Position numbers and translations under genes: made by a program. The notes beneath the pieces are model-generated. The model ran no database searches. It had not been told where the DNA came from and worked only from the letters and a program-made list of their open reading frames with translations. Source: Vibrio hepatarius (GTDB lineage: Bacteria > Pseudomonadota > Gammaproteobacteria > Enterobacterales > Vibrionaceae). From it: DNA of 64,000 nt. The stretch's first letter is position 1. The number at the start of each line of letters is the position of its first letter. The stretch spans positions 1-64,000 of the forward strand of contig NZ_JAATOO010000006.1 in the NCBI RefSeq assembly GCF_011806575.1, in the 5' to 3' direction. Below, in pieces: positions 17,243 through 25,872 of the stretch.

Positions 17243-18871
17243 ATGCGTTTATTCTTAAATAATTTATCGGTGAAGATTCAGGTGCTTTTGCCTGTCTTCA
17301 TTATGGCGCTCTCTCTTGCTATTGCACTCTGGTTTACCAATAAACAACTCCAAAGTGAGCAAGAGCGTGTCGCAGAACACACAGACGCGTATGTTGCGTT
17401 TCAAGATGCTGTTTCGGGTATAGACGATATGATTTACCCGTTGCGAATAAGCGCGGTGTATGCCATTTACGATGTAAATAGTCGAAGTGCGCTGCTTGAG
17501 GAACTCGATAGCCGTAGCGCTCAAATCGAGCAATACCTAGAGCTCATGCAACGTGAACAAGCATTTAAACAAGAAGCAGATGTTGCTGCGGAAGCTGTTG
17601 CTAGCTACATCGCGTTCTCACGTCAGGCAGTAGACGTTTTTACGCGTAAAGACCAAGGTTTGATTTCCAATTCTGAGTACGAACTGTTTAGCGAAAAATA
17701 TAAGCATTACGGAGAAGATATGGTTGAGTCTATTAACCTGTTATCGAACTCGGTAAACCAGTACGTAGAACAATCAATTCAGGAGAGTGAGCGACAAAGT
17801 GATTATGCGTTGAATGTGGCCAAAGTTGTCGTTGTATCCGTATTCGCTATCTCATTAATTGTCGCTTTTGTATTTTCGAAAGTTATTGTTACCCCGATCA
17901 CGGCGTTGCAACAGGTGATGCGTAAATTGGCGCAGGGTGATTTGTCTGCCTCTGCCAACATTGATGGCAAAAATGAAATTGCCCAGTTAGGGCAAGATGT
18001 AAATCAAACCGCCGCACAGCTTCGCGCCACAGTTCAGCAGTTGATTGGTATCAGCGAAGAGGTGGCATCAGCTTCAACTGAATTAGCAGCTGTGATGACT
18101 CAAGCACAAGCCAATTCGCAGCAAGAACTCGCAGAGATTGAACAGGTTGCGTCGGCAGTCAACGAGTTGTCTAGTACCGCAGAAAACGTCAGTAGCAACG
18201 CTCAAGTGGCAGATACCACGGCGCGTGACGCTGATCAGTTAGCGCAGTCTGGTTTGGCAGTATTTGCTGAAAGCTCTCTAGCTAGCGAACAAATGAACCA
18301 AGCGCTAAGCGACGCAGCTCAAGTCGTAATGACGCTGAAAATGCAGTCAGAGCAGATCAATGATGTCATCGAAGTGATTCGCGGTGTGTCTGAGCAAACC
18401 AATTTGTTGGCGCTGAACGCCGCCATAGAAGCCGCGCGAGCAGGGGAGTCAGGACGTGGCTTTGCGGTTGTTGCGGACGAAGTACGCTTGCTTGCAGCTC
18501 GAACTCAAGAATCGACCGGTGAGATCCAGACCATCATTGAAGAGCTACAAAAACAATCTGGATTGGCCAACGACAGCATGCAAGTAAGTTTAGAGATGCT
18601 GACGAAAACCAATGAACTGAGTGCTCGTGCGAATGATGCGTTGAAAGGTATTACCGAGTCGGTAGTCAATATTAATGATGCCAATACTCAAGTTGCAACG
18701 GCAGCAGAGCAGCAGTCACAAGTAACGCAAAACATTAACCGCAACGTGGTAAACATGTCGGAGTTAGTTAACCAAAACGTGACGGGTATTTGTCAGAGCG
18801 CCAGCGCCAGTGAAGAGCTCTCTGAACTGGCAGAAAAGCAGAAAGAACAATTGGCGTTTTTTAAACTCTAA
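17243..18871 (+). CDS. Methyl-accepting chemotaxis protein
   Basis: 542 residues from the ATG at 17243. This start aligns with the neighbouring paralogue ([14 protein letters not shown] against [14 protein letters not shown]) and gives the same length. TM1 is about residues 9-29, then a periplasmic four-helix-type sensor of about 160 residues, TM2 near 190-212, a HAMP linker, and a cytoplasmic domain. The signalling hairpin [39 protein letters not shown] is present. The C-terminus lacks a CheR-docking pentapeptide. The ligand is unknown. Confidence 0.88.
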   Translation: MRLFLNNLSVKIQVLLPVFIMALSLAIALWFTNKQLQSEQERVAEHTDAYVAFQDAVSGIDDMIYPLRISAVYAIYDVNSRSALLEELDSRSAQIEQYLELMQREQAFKQEADVAAEAVASYIAFSRQAVDVFTRKDQGLISNSEYELFSEKYKHYGEDMVESINLLSNSVNQYVEQSIQESERQSDYALNVAKVVVVSVFAISLIVAFVFSKVIVTPITALQQVMRKLAQGDLSASANIDGKNEIAQLGQDVNQTAAQLRATVQQLIGISEEVASASTELAAVMTQAQANSQQELAEIEQVASAVNELSSTAENVSSNAQVADTTARDADQLAQSGLAVFAESSLASEQMNQALSDAAQVVMTLKMQSEQINDVIEVIRGVSEQTNLLALNAAIEAARAGESGRGFAVVADEVRLLAARTQESTGEIQTIIEELQKQSGLANDSMQVSLEMLTKTNELSARANDALKGITESVVNINDANTQVATAAEQQSQVTQNINRNVVNMSELVNQNVTGICQSASASEELSELAEKQKEQLAFFKL

Positions 18872-18896
18872 TCCCTACCTAATAATTTGCACTAAG

Positions 18897-18922
18897 GCAG
18901 CCCAAAACAGGGCTGCTTTTTT
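18897..18922 (+). terminator. Terminator after the first chemoreceptor gene
   Basis: The stem GCAGCCC/GGGCTGC has loop AAAACA and is followed by six T's. Confidence 0.9.
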
Positions 18923-19042
18923 GTTTTCATCAAACAAACCGATAACAATTGATGGATCATTCATCGACAATTGAGCAATAAGCAACCAATGAACGCTTAG
19001 GATTGTATATTGTTATAAGAAAAGTCAAATTTCACTTTATAT

Positions 19043-19058
19043 GTGATTTAGATCACGT
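19043..19058. promoter_or_regulatory. CRP-binding site upstream of the second chemoreceptor gene
   Basis: TGTGA-TTTAGA-TCACG matches the CRP consensus TGTGA-N6-TCACA at 9 of 10 positions. It lies 123 bp before the start. Confidence 0.65.
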
Positions 19059-19180
19059 ATTATTGTCCGCGGTCAAAGCAGTTACCGAATTGGTTCCGTT
19101 AAAATCTGCTGCTTTAAAAAAGCACGCTTTTCTGCGTGCGACAATAATTTCAATGCCATTCAGAATTTTGAGCTAGTTAT

Positions 19181-20809
19181 ATGCAATTTTCGTTAAAGAA
19201 CTTGTCGATTAAGACGCAGGTGCTTCTACCTGTATTTTTCATTGCTTTCGCACTCGCTGTCACCCTTTGGTTAACTAATAACCAGCTCGAGCACGAGCAG
19301 CAGCAAGTCACTGAACATACCAATGCGTTTGTCACCTATAAAGACACATTGGCAAAGATAGACGATCGGGTTTACCCACTACGCATTAGTGCGGTATACG
19401 CAATTTATGACGCGAGTCGTCGCGATGCGCTGCTTAACGTGCTGGAGAAGAGCGCGGGTGAGATCCACAAAGATCTTGATGTGATGCAGCAGCAAAAAGC
19501 GTTTCGTAATGAAGCGAAAGCGGCACGCGTCGCGATCGACAACTACATCAACTACTCTCGCCAATCGGTCGATGTGTTTACGCGTAAAGACGAAGGCAGT
19601 ATTTCGGCGGCGGAGTACAATCGCTTTATTAGCGAGTACAAAACCTACGGTGAAGACATGGTTGAATCGATCAACCAACTTTCTGCAGCCGCGAATGAAT
19701 TTGCGGCTTATGAAATGGAGCTAAGCGCAAAACAGAACCGAAATGTGCTGAATATGGCGAAAGTGCTGGTGGCAGCAGTATTGCTGTTCTCATTGGTTGT
19801 GGCGTGGATTCTTGCCAACATCATTGTGAGTCCAATCGCGAGCCTACAAGAAGTGATGCGCAAACTGGCGCGAGGTGACTTGTCTGCTACCGCAAACATT
19901 GATGGTAAAAACGAGATCGCTCAGCTAGGCCAAGATGTCAATCAAACGGCTCAGCAACTGAGTACAACCGTTCAACACCTAATTGGTATCAGTGAAGAAG
20001 TGGCGTCGGCTTCAACGGAACTAGCTGCCGTAATGAACCAAGCTCAAGCGAACGCTCAGCAAGAGTTGGCAGAAATTGAGCAGGTGGCGTCAGCAGTCAA
20101 TGAGTTATCCAGTACCGCTGATAATGTAAGTGATAACGCGCAATTGGCTGACTCGACTGCTCGTGAAGCAGATCAGCTAGCAAAATCAGGTTTGGATGTA
20201 TTTAGTGAAAGCAACCAAGCCAGCTTGCAAATGAGCCAAGCGCTAAATGATGCGGCGCACGTAGTACAAACGTTGAAAGTTCAATCTGAGCAGATCAGCG
20301 ACGTGGTAGAAGTGATTCGTGGTGTGTCTGAGCAGACAAACCTTCTGGCACTGAATGCTGCAATCGAAGCTGCGCGTGCGGGTGAGTCTGGTCGTGGTTT
20401 TGCGGTAGTTGCGGACGAAGTTCGTCTACTGGCTGCACGTACACAAGAGTCTACGGGTGAGATTCAAACCATCATTGAAGAGCTGCAAAAGCAATCTGGT
20501 TTGGCAAACGATAGCATGCAGATTAGCTTGGATATGTTATCTAAAACCAACGAGCTGAGCGCTCAAGCTAACGATGCGTTAACGGGAATCACTGAGTCCG
20601 TCGTCAACATCAATGACGCGAACACGCAAGTAGCCACTGCGGCAGAACAGCAATCTCAGGTCACTCAAGACATCAACCGCAACGTGGTCAATATGTCTGA
20701 GTTGGTGAACCAAAACGTGGCGGGTATCTGTCAAAGTGCAAGTGCGAGTGAAGAGTTATCTAAGCTCGCTGAGAAGCAAAAAGCGCAACTCGCATTCTTT
20801 ACGCTTTAG
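19181..20809 (+). CDS. Methyl-accepting chemotaxis protein, tandem paralogue
   Basis: 542 residues, the same length and plan as the gene before it. TM1 lies near the N-terminus, followed by a diverged periplasmic sensor and TM2 (about 190-212, [22 protein letters not shown]). The HAMP and cytoplasmic domain are nearly identical to the first copy from the HAMP onward ([18 protein letters not shown]; the hairpin tip is identical). It is a tandem duplication in which the ligand domain diverged. The copy has its own CRP-site promoter and terminator, so the two can be expressed differently. Confidence 0.88.
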   Translation: MQFSLKNLSIKTQVLLPVFFIAFALAVTLWLTNNQLEHEQQQVTEHTNAFVTYKDTLAKIDDRVYPLRISAVYAIYDASRRDALLNVLEKSAGEIHKDLDVMQQQKAFRNEAKAARVAIDNYINYSRQSVDVFTRKDEGSISAAEYNRFISEYKTYGEDMVESINQLSAAANEFAAYEMELSAKQNRNVLNMAKVLVAAVLLFSLVVAWILANIIVSPIASLQEVMRKLARGDLSATANIDGKNEIAQLGQDVNQTAQQLSTTVQHLIGISEEVASASTELAAVMNQAQANAQQELAEIEQVASAVNELSSTADNVSDNAQLADSTAREADQLAKSGLDVFSESNQASLQMSQALNDAAHVVQTLKVQSEQISDVVEVIRGVSEQTNLLALNAAIEAARAGESGRGFAVVADEVRLLAARTQESTGEIQTIIEELQKQSGLANDSMQISLDMLSKTNELSAQANDALTGITESVVNINDANTQVATAAEQQSQVTQDINRNVVNMSELVNQNVAGICQSASASEELSKLAEKQKAQLAFFTL

Positions 20810-20833
20810 TTTTAAACAAACTGATCCACATTA

Positions 20834-20859
20834 AGCAGCCTCAATGGCTGCTTTTTTTC
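20834..20859 (+). terminator. Terminator after the second chemoreceptor gene
   Basis: The stem AGCAGCC/GGCTGCT has loop TCAAT and runs into seven T's. Confidence 0.9.
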
Positions 20860-21121
20860 GCTCAAAATCAAAAAATAAACCTGTTTCTTTGAACGCCAAA
20901 ATTACCGAAAAGTCTTGGTTTTGTGAGCGAAAACTGCTGTTCTGCAATAGAAAGTGTTAATAGTGACCAAGAGCGAAGCGAAAAGGTTTGCGCAATCGTT
21001 TTTCTTAAGGTGATTTAAGTGACTGTTTTTGTGTGAAAAAGTGAAATAAACGTTGCGAGGAGAGGGACTTAGGTATGCAACTTAACCGAACTGTATCACA
21101 ATAATTTTGAAATTATCAGTC

Positions 21122-21149
21122 TTGCTAGAAATAAATCGCGACCTATAAT
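21122..21149 (+). promoter_or_regulatory. Sigma-70 promoter of guaC
   Basis: The -35 TTGCTA (21122-21127), 16-bp spacer and perfect -10 TATAAT (21144-21149) predict a start near 21156. That is the first base of the terminator-like hairpin. Confidence 0.7.
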
Positions 21150-21155
21150 GCTGAA

Positions 21156-21188
21156 AACCGGAGCGTCTGCCAACGCTCCGGTTTTTTT
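21156..21188 (+). terminator. Terminator-like hairpin at the very 5' end of the guaC transcript
   Basis: An 11-bp perfect stem (21156-21166 with 21173-21183) has loop CTGCCA and runs into seven T's. It sits between the predicted promoter and guaC, so it must be read through for guaC to be expressed from that promoter. Confidence 0.7.
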
Positions 21189-21202
21189 GTGTCCGAAACT
21201 CA

Positions 21203-21225
21203 GTAAAGCGTCTGCCAACGCTTAC
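21203..21225 (+). promoter_or_regulatory. Second leader hairpin of guaC with the same loop
   Basis: AAGCGT (21206-21211) pairs with ACGCTT (21218-21223), extended by two pairs past a bulge, with the same loop CTGCCA. It shares 16 identical bases (AGCGTCTGCCAACGCT) with the first hairpin but has no T run. Confidence 0.55.
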
Positions 21226-21272
21226 CGAAAACGCACCGACACTCCGACTTTAAGAGAAAGGAACTGTAATCA

Positions 21273-22316
21273 ATGCGTATCGAACAAGAACTTAAGTTAG
21301 GTTTTAAAGATGTACTATTTCGCCCAAAGCGATCAACACTTAAAAGCCGCTCTCAAGTTGAATTAACCCGCGAGTTTACCTTCAAGCACAGTGGTCGTCA
21401 ATGGTCTGGAACGCCTGTCATTGCTGCAAATATGGACTCTGTGGGTAGTTTCGAAATGGCAAAAGCGCTGTCTGAACATGGTGTAATGACAGCGGTTCAC
21501 AAACACTACACGGTTGAAGACTGGGCTGAGTTTGTAAAAGGCGCGGATGCCTCTGTTCTGAACAATGTCATGGTTTCTACTGGCACATCGGATGCCGACT
21601 TCAAGAAAACTCAAGACATTATGGCGATGTCAGATGAGCTGATTTTCATCTGTATCGACATTGCTAATGGTTATTCTGAACATTTGGTTGAGTACGTTGA
21701 ACGTGTGCGCGCCGCATTCCCTGACAAAGTGATTTCTGCTGGTAACGTTGTCACAGGTGATATGTGTGAAGAACTCATCTTAGCGGGCGCCGACATTGTA
21801 AAAGTAGGCATTGGTCCTGGCTCAGTATGTACCACACGGGTTAAAACTGGCGTTGGTTATCCGCAGCTGTCTGCAATCATCGAGTGTGGTGACGCGGCAC
21901 ATGGCCTTGGCGGCATGATCATCGGTGATGGTGGCTGTACTTGTGCCGGTGACGTGTCTAAAGCCTTTGGCGGTGGCGCTGATTTCGTCATGCTTGGCGG
22001 CATGTTAGCGGGTCACGAAGAATCAGGCGGTGAACAGGTAGAGAAAGACGGCAAAACGTACATGAAGTTCTACGGTATGTCTTCTCAGTCGGCAATGGAC
22101 AAGCACTCAGGTGGTGTGGCTAAGTACCGCGCAGCTGAAGGAAAAACCGTACTATTGCCATTCCGTGGCAGCGTTCACGGCACTATCTCAGATATCCTTG
22201 GTGGCGTACGTTCAACTTGTACCTACGTAGGCGCAGCCAAGCTTAAAGAGCTAACTAAGCGTACGACTTTCATCCGTGTACAAGAGCAAGAGAACAACGT
22301 ATTTGGTAGAGAGTAA
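21273..22316 (+). CDS. guaC: GMP reductase
   Basis: 347 residues, the exact length of E. coli GuaC, with an AGAGAAAGGAA ribosome site. The IMPDH/GMPR TIM barrel shows [16 protein letters not shown] and the catalytic loop [13 protein letters not shown] (Cys). [26 protein letters not shown] is the phosphate-binding stretch, followed by [12 protein letters not shown]. It deaminates GMP to IMP with NADPH, balancing guanine and adenine nucleotides in the cytosol. It is a single gene with an unusual leader and a strong terminator. Confidence 0.95.
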   Translation: MRIEQELKLGFKDVLFRPKRSTLKSRSQVELTREFTFKHSGRQWSGTPVIAANMDSVGSFEMAKALSEHGVMTAVHKHYTVEDWAEFVKGADASVLNNVMVSTGTSDADFKKTQDIMAMSDELIFICIDIANGYSEHLVEYVERVRAAFPDKVISAGNVVTGDMCEELILAGADIVKVGIGPGSVCTTRVKTGVGYPQLSAIIECGDAAHGLGGMIIGDGGCTCAGDVSKAFGGGADFVMLGGMLAGHEESGGEQVEKDGKTYMKFYGMSSQSAMDKHSGGVAKYRAAEGKTVLLPFRGSVHGTISDILGGVRSTCTYVGAAKLKELTKRTTFIRVQEQENNVFGRE

Positions 22317-22347
22317 TCTGACGATTATCTAAAAAATACGATTTATA

Positions 22348-22374
22348 AAGAGCCGCGATTTCGCGGCTCTTTTC
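22348..22374 (+). terminator. Terminator after guaC
   Basis: An 11-bp stem (22348-22358 with 22361-22371) with a very short loop is followed by TTTTC. Confidence 0.8.
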
Positions 22375-22446
22375 TTACCCAAGGTGATGATGTAGCGCAG
22401 GAAATAAGAACGTCTTAACCAAGCGTTAAAGCGTTGAAATAGAATT

Positions 22447-22470
22447 AAGAGCCCTGGGGGAAGGGCTCTT
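22447..22470 (-). terminator. Terminator after PTS EIIBC
   Basis: A 9-bp perfect stem (22447-22455 with 22462-22470) lies 20 bp after the gene. The minus-strand tail is TAATTCTATT. Confidence 0.6.
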
Positions 22471-22488
22471 AGGGGAGGAGCTTAAGGT

Positions 22489-23892
22489 TTAAACTTGAAT
22501 CAGAGTCGTTGCGTTGCGCATCGCTTCTTTGGTTGAACACTCGACAATGTTGGCGTTGGTAAAGCGGTGGGCATCTTTCACTTGGATGTCGTGCGCTAAA
22601 ATAACCAGTTTGGCGTTGGCGACGTCTAGGTCTGTGATGCGGTTCTGGATGCCGTTTTGACCTTGAGTTTCTACTTTGATTTTGATGCCAGCTGCTGCGC
22701 CTGCTTTCTCTAGCGCTTTTGCCGCCATAAAGGTGTGTGCTACGCCTGATGGGCAACAAGTGACAGCGACGATGTCGTACTCGCCTTCGCCAGCAACTGG
22801 AGCCGCTTGAGCTTGTGCAGGTGCTGCTTGTTCCATTTCTGCTTCAGGATCTTCTGCTACAACTGGTTTCCAGAAGCCGACAATCAGTGCGGTTGTTAAA
22901 GAGCCTAATGCAATACCTACAACGTACATTGGAATATTGCTTGATACTGGCGCTGTAATTAAGCCACCCCAAGGTGCGTGCAGTAAAACGTTTGTGAGGA
23001 AGCCAAACACACAGCCAACGATACCACCTGCAACAATTGAAGGAAGAACGCGTACAGGATCGTTTGCGGCAAATGGGATAGCGCCTTCAGAGATACCGAT
23101 AGAGCCCATGATAGCAGCTGCTTTACCTGCCTCTTGCTCTTGCTTGGTGAATTTCTTCTTAAATAGGAAAGTCGCTAGCGCCATACCTAGAGGAGGCGTA
23201 CAGATCGCGATACCCACACCACCCATTAGCCATGGCTGAGTATCAACCTGAGTTTGAGCGAACAGGGTTGCAACTTTGTTGATTGGGCCGCCCATATCAA
23301 ACGCAGTCATACCACCAAGAATCGTACCTAACACCACTTTCGAAGCGCCAGCCATTGAAGCTAGAAATTCGTTCATTGATGCCATGAAGATCTTGATTGG
23401 CTCTCCGATACCCCACAACACAATGCCTGCAGAGATAATCGTACCAACAAGAGGGTAGATAAAGTAGGCGCCCAATGCAGTCATGTTGGCAGAAAGAGGG
23501 ATCTTCTTAAGTTGGAATACCACACCACCAGCGATGAAGCCCGCTACGATACAACCAAGGAAGCCACCGCCCATATCCGCCATGATGCCAGAAGAGATCA
23601 TCGCAGGTGCGAGCGCTGGTTTGTCTGCAATGGAGTAACCGATAAAGCCGCCCAGAATAATAGGGAACAACACCAAGCCTTTGATTCCGATATTAGAAAT
23701 GTCAGCCAATATACCGTCAGCAGGAACCGCGCCTTTACCAGATGCCATTACCGCCAGTGCTAGTAATACACCGCCAGCAACGATAAATGGCAACATATGT
23801 GAAGTACCAAATAAAAGGTGACCTTTCATGGTACTGAGAAGTTTTTTGAAATCACTACCGTTATTAGTAGTTTGAGCTGTTAGGGTACTCAT
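22489..23892 (-). CDS. PTS fructose-family transporter subunit EIIBC (order C-B)
   Basis: 467 residues. EIIC is about 20-345, with ten or so hydrophobic segments, HMLPFIVAGG, TAFDMGGPINKVA and ISEGAIPFAANDP. An Ala/Gln/Glu linker (about 350-368) leads to EIIB (369-467), with active-site Cys380 in TCCPSGVAHT. It imports and phosphorylates a hexose of the fructose/mannose class at the inner membrane. The phosphate comes from the stand-alone EIIA encoded 11 bases upstream. The sugar is not evident, and the C-B order matches the C-terminal part of the EIIABC at 30389. Confidence 0.9.
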   Translation of the reverse strand: MSTLTAQTTNNGSDFKKLLSTMKGHLLFGTSHMLPFIVAGGVLLALAVMASGKGAVPADGILADISNIGIKGLVLFPIILGGFIGYSIADKPALAPAMISSGIMADMGGGFLGCIVAGFIAGGVVFQLKKIPLSANMTALGAYFIYPLVGTIISAGIVLWGIGEPIKIFMASMNEFLASMAGASKVVLGTILGGMTAFDMGGPINKVATLFAQTQVDTQPWLMGGVGIAICTPPLGMALATFLFKKKFTKQEQEAGKAAAIMGSIGISEGAIPFAANDPVRVLPSIVAGGIVGCVFGFLTNVLLHAPWGGLITAPVSSNIPMYVVGIALGSLTTALIVGFWKPVVAEDPEAEMEQAAPAQAQAAPVAGEGEYDIVAVTCCPSGVAHTFMAAKALEKAGAAAGIKIKVETQGQNGIQNRITDLDVANAKLVILAHDIQVKDAHRFTNANIVECSTKEAMRNATTLIQV

Positions 23893-23903
23893 AATTTCAC
23901 GCC

Positions 23904-24344
23904 TTATGAATTAATTAGAATATTAAGTATTTGGTTTTCGTCTTTTACGTTATGAATATCTTCAATAAACTCTTCACTAAATTTCCCGAATAGTTCTTGA
24001 AGAACATAAATATGGTGATCAGCCCCGTTATCGGGCGAAGCAATCATAAAAAACAGAGTTGGTTTGATGCCGTCTTCGTCGTCGTAATCAATGCCTTCGC
24101 GTTTTACTCCCACTGCGATGGCAGGTTCAGTAACCGCTTGGCTTTTCGAGTGTGGGTAAGCGATGCCATCCATAGATGTGACACTCAATGCTTCGCGCGT
24201 TTCGATATCGGTTAAGAAAGCTTCTTTGTTGTTGATTCGTTTGTTATCGAATAACATTTGCGCTAATTCTTCAAAGAGTTCTTTCTTATTGGTGGCTTGA
24301 ATATTGTTATTGATTAGTCTTGTGGTTATTAATTCAGTAATCAT
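23904..24344 (-). CDS. PTS fructose-family EIIA
   Basis: 146 residues. It is a PTS EIIA type-2 domain with phospho-accepting His65 in GIAYPHSKS and the LFFMIASPDNGADHHIYVLQELF block. It passes phosphate from HPr to the EIIB domain of the partner encoded 11 bases downstream, so the two genes form an operon. A CRP-like site lies about 110 bp upstream of its start, and the upstream manA ends in its own terminator. Confidence 0.9.
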   Translation of the reverse strand: MITELITTRLINNNIQATNKKELFEELAQMLFDNKRINNKEAFLTDIETREALSVTSMDGIAYPHSKSQAVTEPAIAVGVKREGIDYDDEDGIKPTLFFMIASPDNGADHHIYVLQELFGKFSEEFIEDIHNVKDENQILNILINS

Positions 24345-24454
24345 ATTTCGGTTTATTATCTATGAAGTAATAAACTCAATGTAATTAATGAATTGACTTG
24401 GCGAAATAGTAAAAAAAACACAATAACTATACTTTTGTATCACCAATAGTTAAG

Positions 24455-24470
24455 TGTGATTTAGCTCTCC
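24455..24470. promoter_or_regulatory. CRP-like site upstream of the EIIA-EIIBC operon
   Basis: TGTGA-TTTAGC-TCTCC has a perfect left half and 3 of 5 matches in the right half. Its position suits catabolite control of a PTS operon. Confidence 0.4.
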
Positions 24471-24506
24471 AAGATATAACAATAGAATTAGGACGAATGA
24501 ATATAA

Positions 24507-24533
24507 AAAAGCCAATAACCTTGGTTATTGGCT
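24507..24533 (-). terminator. Terminator after manA
   Basis: An 11-bp perfect stem (24510-24520 with 24523-24533) is followed on the minus strand by six T's. It separates manA from the EIIA-EIIBC operon. Confidence 0.85.
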
Positions 24534-24569
24534 GAGTAGTAAAATGTGCTGGAAGTTTGCGGTGTGTTG

Positions 24570-25802
24570 TTAGCAGTAGGCGCGAGCGACTCTGCCTTGA
24601 CTGCGGATCGTGTATTGTTGCGCGTAAGCAGGGATGAAAACAGATTGTCCTTTCTCTATTACGCAGATTTCACCGTTTGCGTGTGTTACCACTAACGCAG
24701 AATCTAATGGCAACAGTATTTCAGCACTCTGTACTTCTAAAGAAAGATCGTTAGCGCTCGGAATGATGGCAAACTTGAAATCGTCGACCGGGATTGGGTA
24801 TTCGAGTATGCCGTTGTTTTCAATCGGCGCTAACATTAGATGATCAAACGGTTTCTCACTAAAACGAGTACACGCAACAAGCTCTTTAACGTCAATGTAT
24901 TTTGGCGTCAGACCCGCGCGCAAAACATTGTCCGAATTTGCCATGATCTCAATTCCGGTCCCTTTTAAGTACGCATGGGGTGTTTCTGCATCCAAAAACA
25001 TCGCTTGCCCTGGCTGAAGGGTGATTACGTTGAGGATTAACGGCGCGAACAAACCAATGTCTCCTGGGTACTGCGTCTCAAGTTCTAAGAGCAGGTCGAA
25101 CAACGGCATATCGATGATGCGAGCCTGTGCCAATAGCACGGTTAACGCCATCTCTTTTTGTTCACCTTCTAGTGAAAGTAGTCCAGAGAAGAAGCTCGCT
25201 AAGCCGGTTGGTGTCTGTTCTGCGATAAGATCGTCGACCAAGCCTTGCAGTTCTGGAATCGCAAGCTCTGAGAAGAAGTGGATGATTTCGCTGATTGGAC
25301 GAAAACCATTCATCGCTTGGTATTCCGTTAAGGCGTAAACGAGCTCTGGCTTGTGGTTTGGATCTTTGTAGTTACGATTTGCAGCTGTTAATGGGATACC
25401 TTGTTGCTCTTCCGCCGCGAAGCCCAGCTCTGCTTGTTGCTTGTTAGGGTGAACCTGAATAGAGAGCGCTTTTTCCGCTGCTAACACTTTGAAAAGGTAT
25501 GGAAGTTCGCCAAAGCGAGTGGCGACTTCTTTGCTCAAGAAAGCATTCATGTCCTTGGCAATCAAGGTGGAAAGCTTGGTTTCTTTGCCGTTAGACAAGA
25601 CCGTTGAGCAACCATTTGCGTGTGCGCCCATCCAAAGTTCAGCTTGAGGCTCGCCTGCAGGATTATCAATACCAAACAGTTGATTGATAGAGGTCGTACT
25701 GCCCCAAGCGTAGTTTTGAATCGTATTGTTCATCACAAAGAACATCGGATGAGCCGTTGTGGTGTGGGGCGTTTGTGTCTCGAGCATCGTTAAGTCAGAC
25801 AT
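24570..25802 (-). CDS. manA: Mannose-6-phosphate isomerase, class I
   Basis: 410 residues. The type I PMI zinc-site motifs are present: LSIQVHPNKQQAE (Gln and His ligands), KPELVYALT (Glu), and ETPHAYLKGTGIEIMANSDNVLRAGLTPKY with the second His. A C-terminal cupin-like domain follows. It converts mannose-6-phosphate to fructose-6-phosphate in the cytosol. It lies 70 bp after the EIIABC gene on the same strand with only a stem-loop between, so the pair probably forms a mannose uptake and entry operon. Confidence 0.93.
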   Translation of the reverse strand: MSDLTMLETQTPHTTTAHPMFFVMNNTIQNYAWGSTTSINQLFGIDNPAGEPQAELWMGAHANGCSTVLSNGKETKLSTLIAKDMNAFLSKEVATRFGELPYLFKVLAAEKALSIQVHPNKQQAELGFAAEEQQGIPLTAANRNYKDPNHKPELVYALTEYQAMNGFRPISEIIHFFSELAIPELQGLVDDLIAEQTPTGLASFFSGLLSLEGEQKEMALTVLLAQARIIDMPLFDLLLELETQYPGDIGLFAPLILNVITLQPGQAMFLDAETPHAYLKGTGIEIMANSDNVLRAGLTPKYIDVKELVACTRFSEKPFDHLMLAPIENNGILEYPIPVDDFKFAIIPSANDLSLEVQSAEILLPLDSALVVTHANGEICVIEKGQSVFIPAYAQQYTIRSQGRVARAYC

Positions 25803-25827
25803 AGAGTGTCACCATAGGAGGTAATCA

Positions 25828-25850
25828 TGGCTTGGATACTGTCCAAGCCA
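25828..25850 (-). other. Intercistronic hairpin between EIIABC and manA
   Basis: A 9-bp perfect stem (25828-25836 with 25842-25850) has no T run. It is more likely an mRNA processing or stability element than a terminator. Confidence 0.45.
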
Positions 25851-25872
25851 TTGGAGTCGATAAGGGGAGGGG

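Noticed and set aside
20990..21005. PurR-box-like sequence (GCGCAATCGTTTTTCT) upstream of guaC
   Set aside because: 10 of 12 fixed positions match, but it lies about 165 bp upstream of the predicted start, too far for a typical PurR operator, so I did not list it as a feature.
21150..21272. Purine riboswitch in the guaC leader
   Set aside because: No three-way junction with the conserved loop sequences is visible, only the two simple hairpins.
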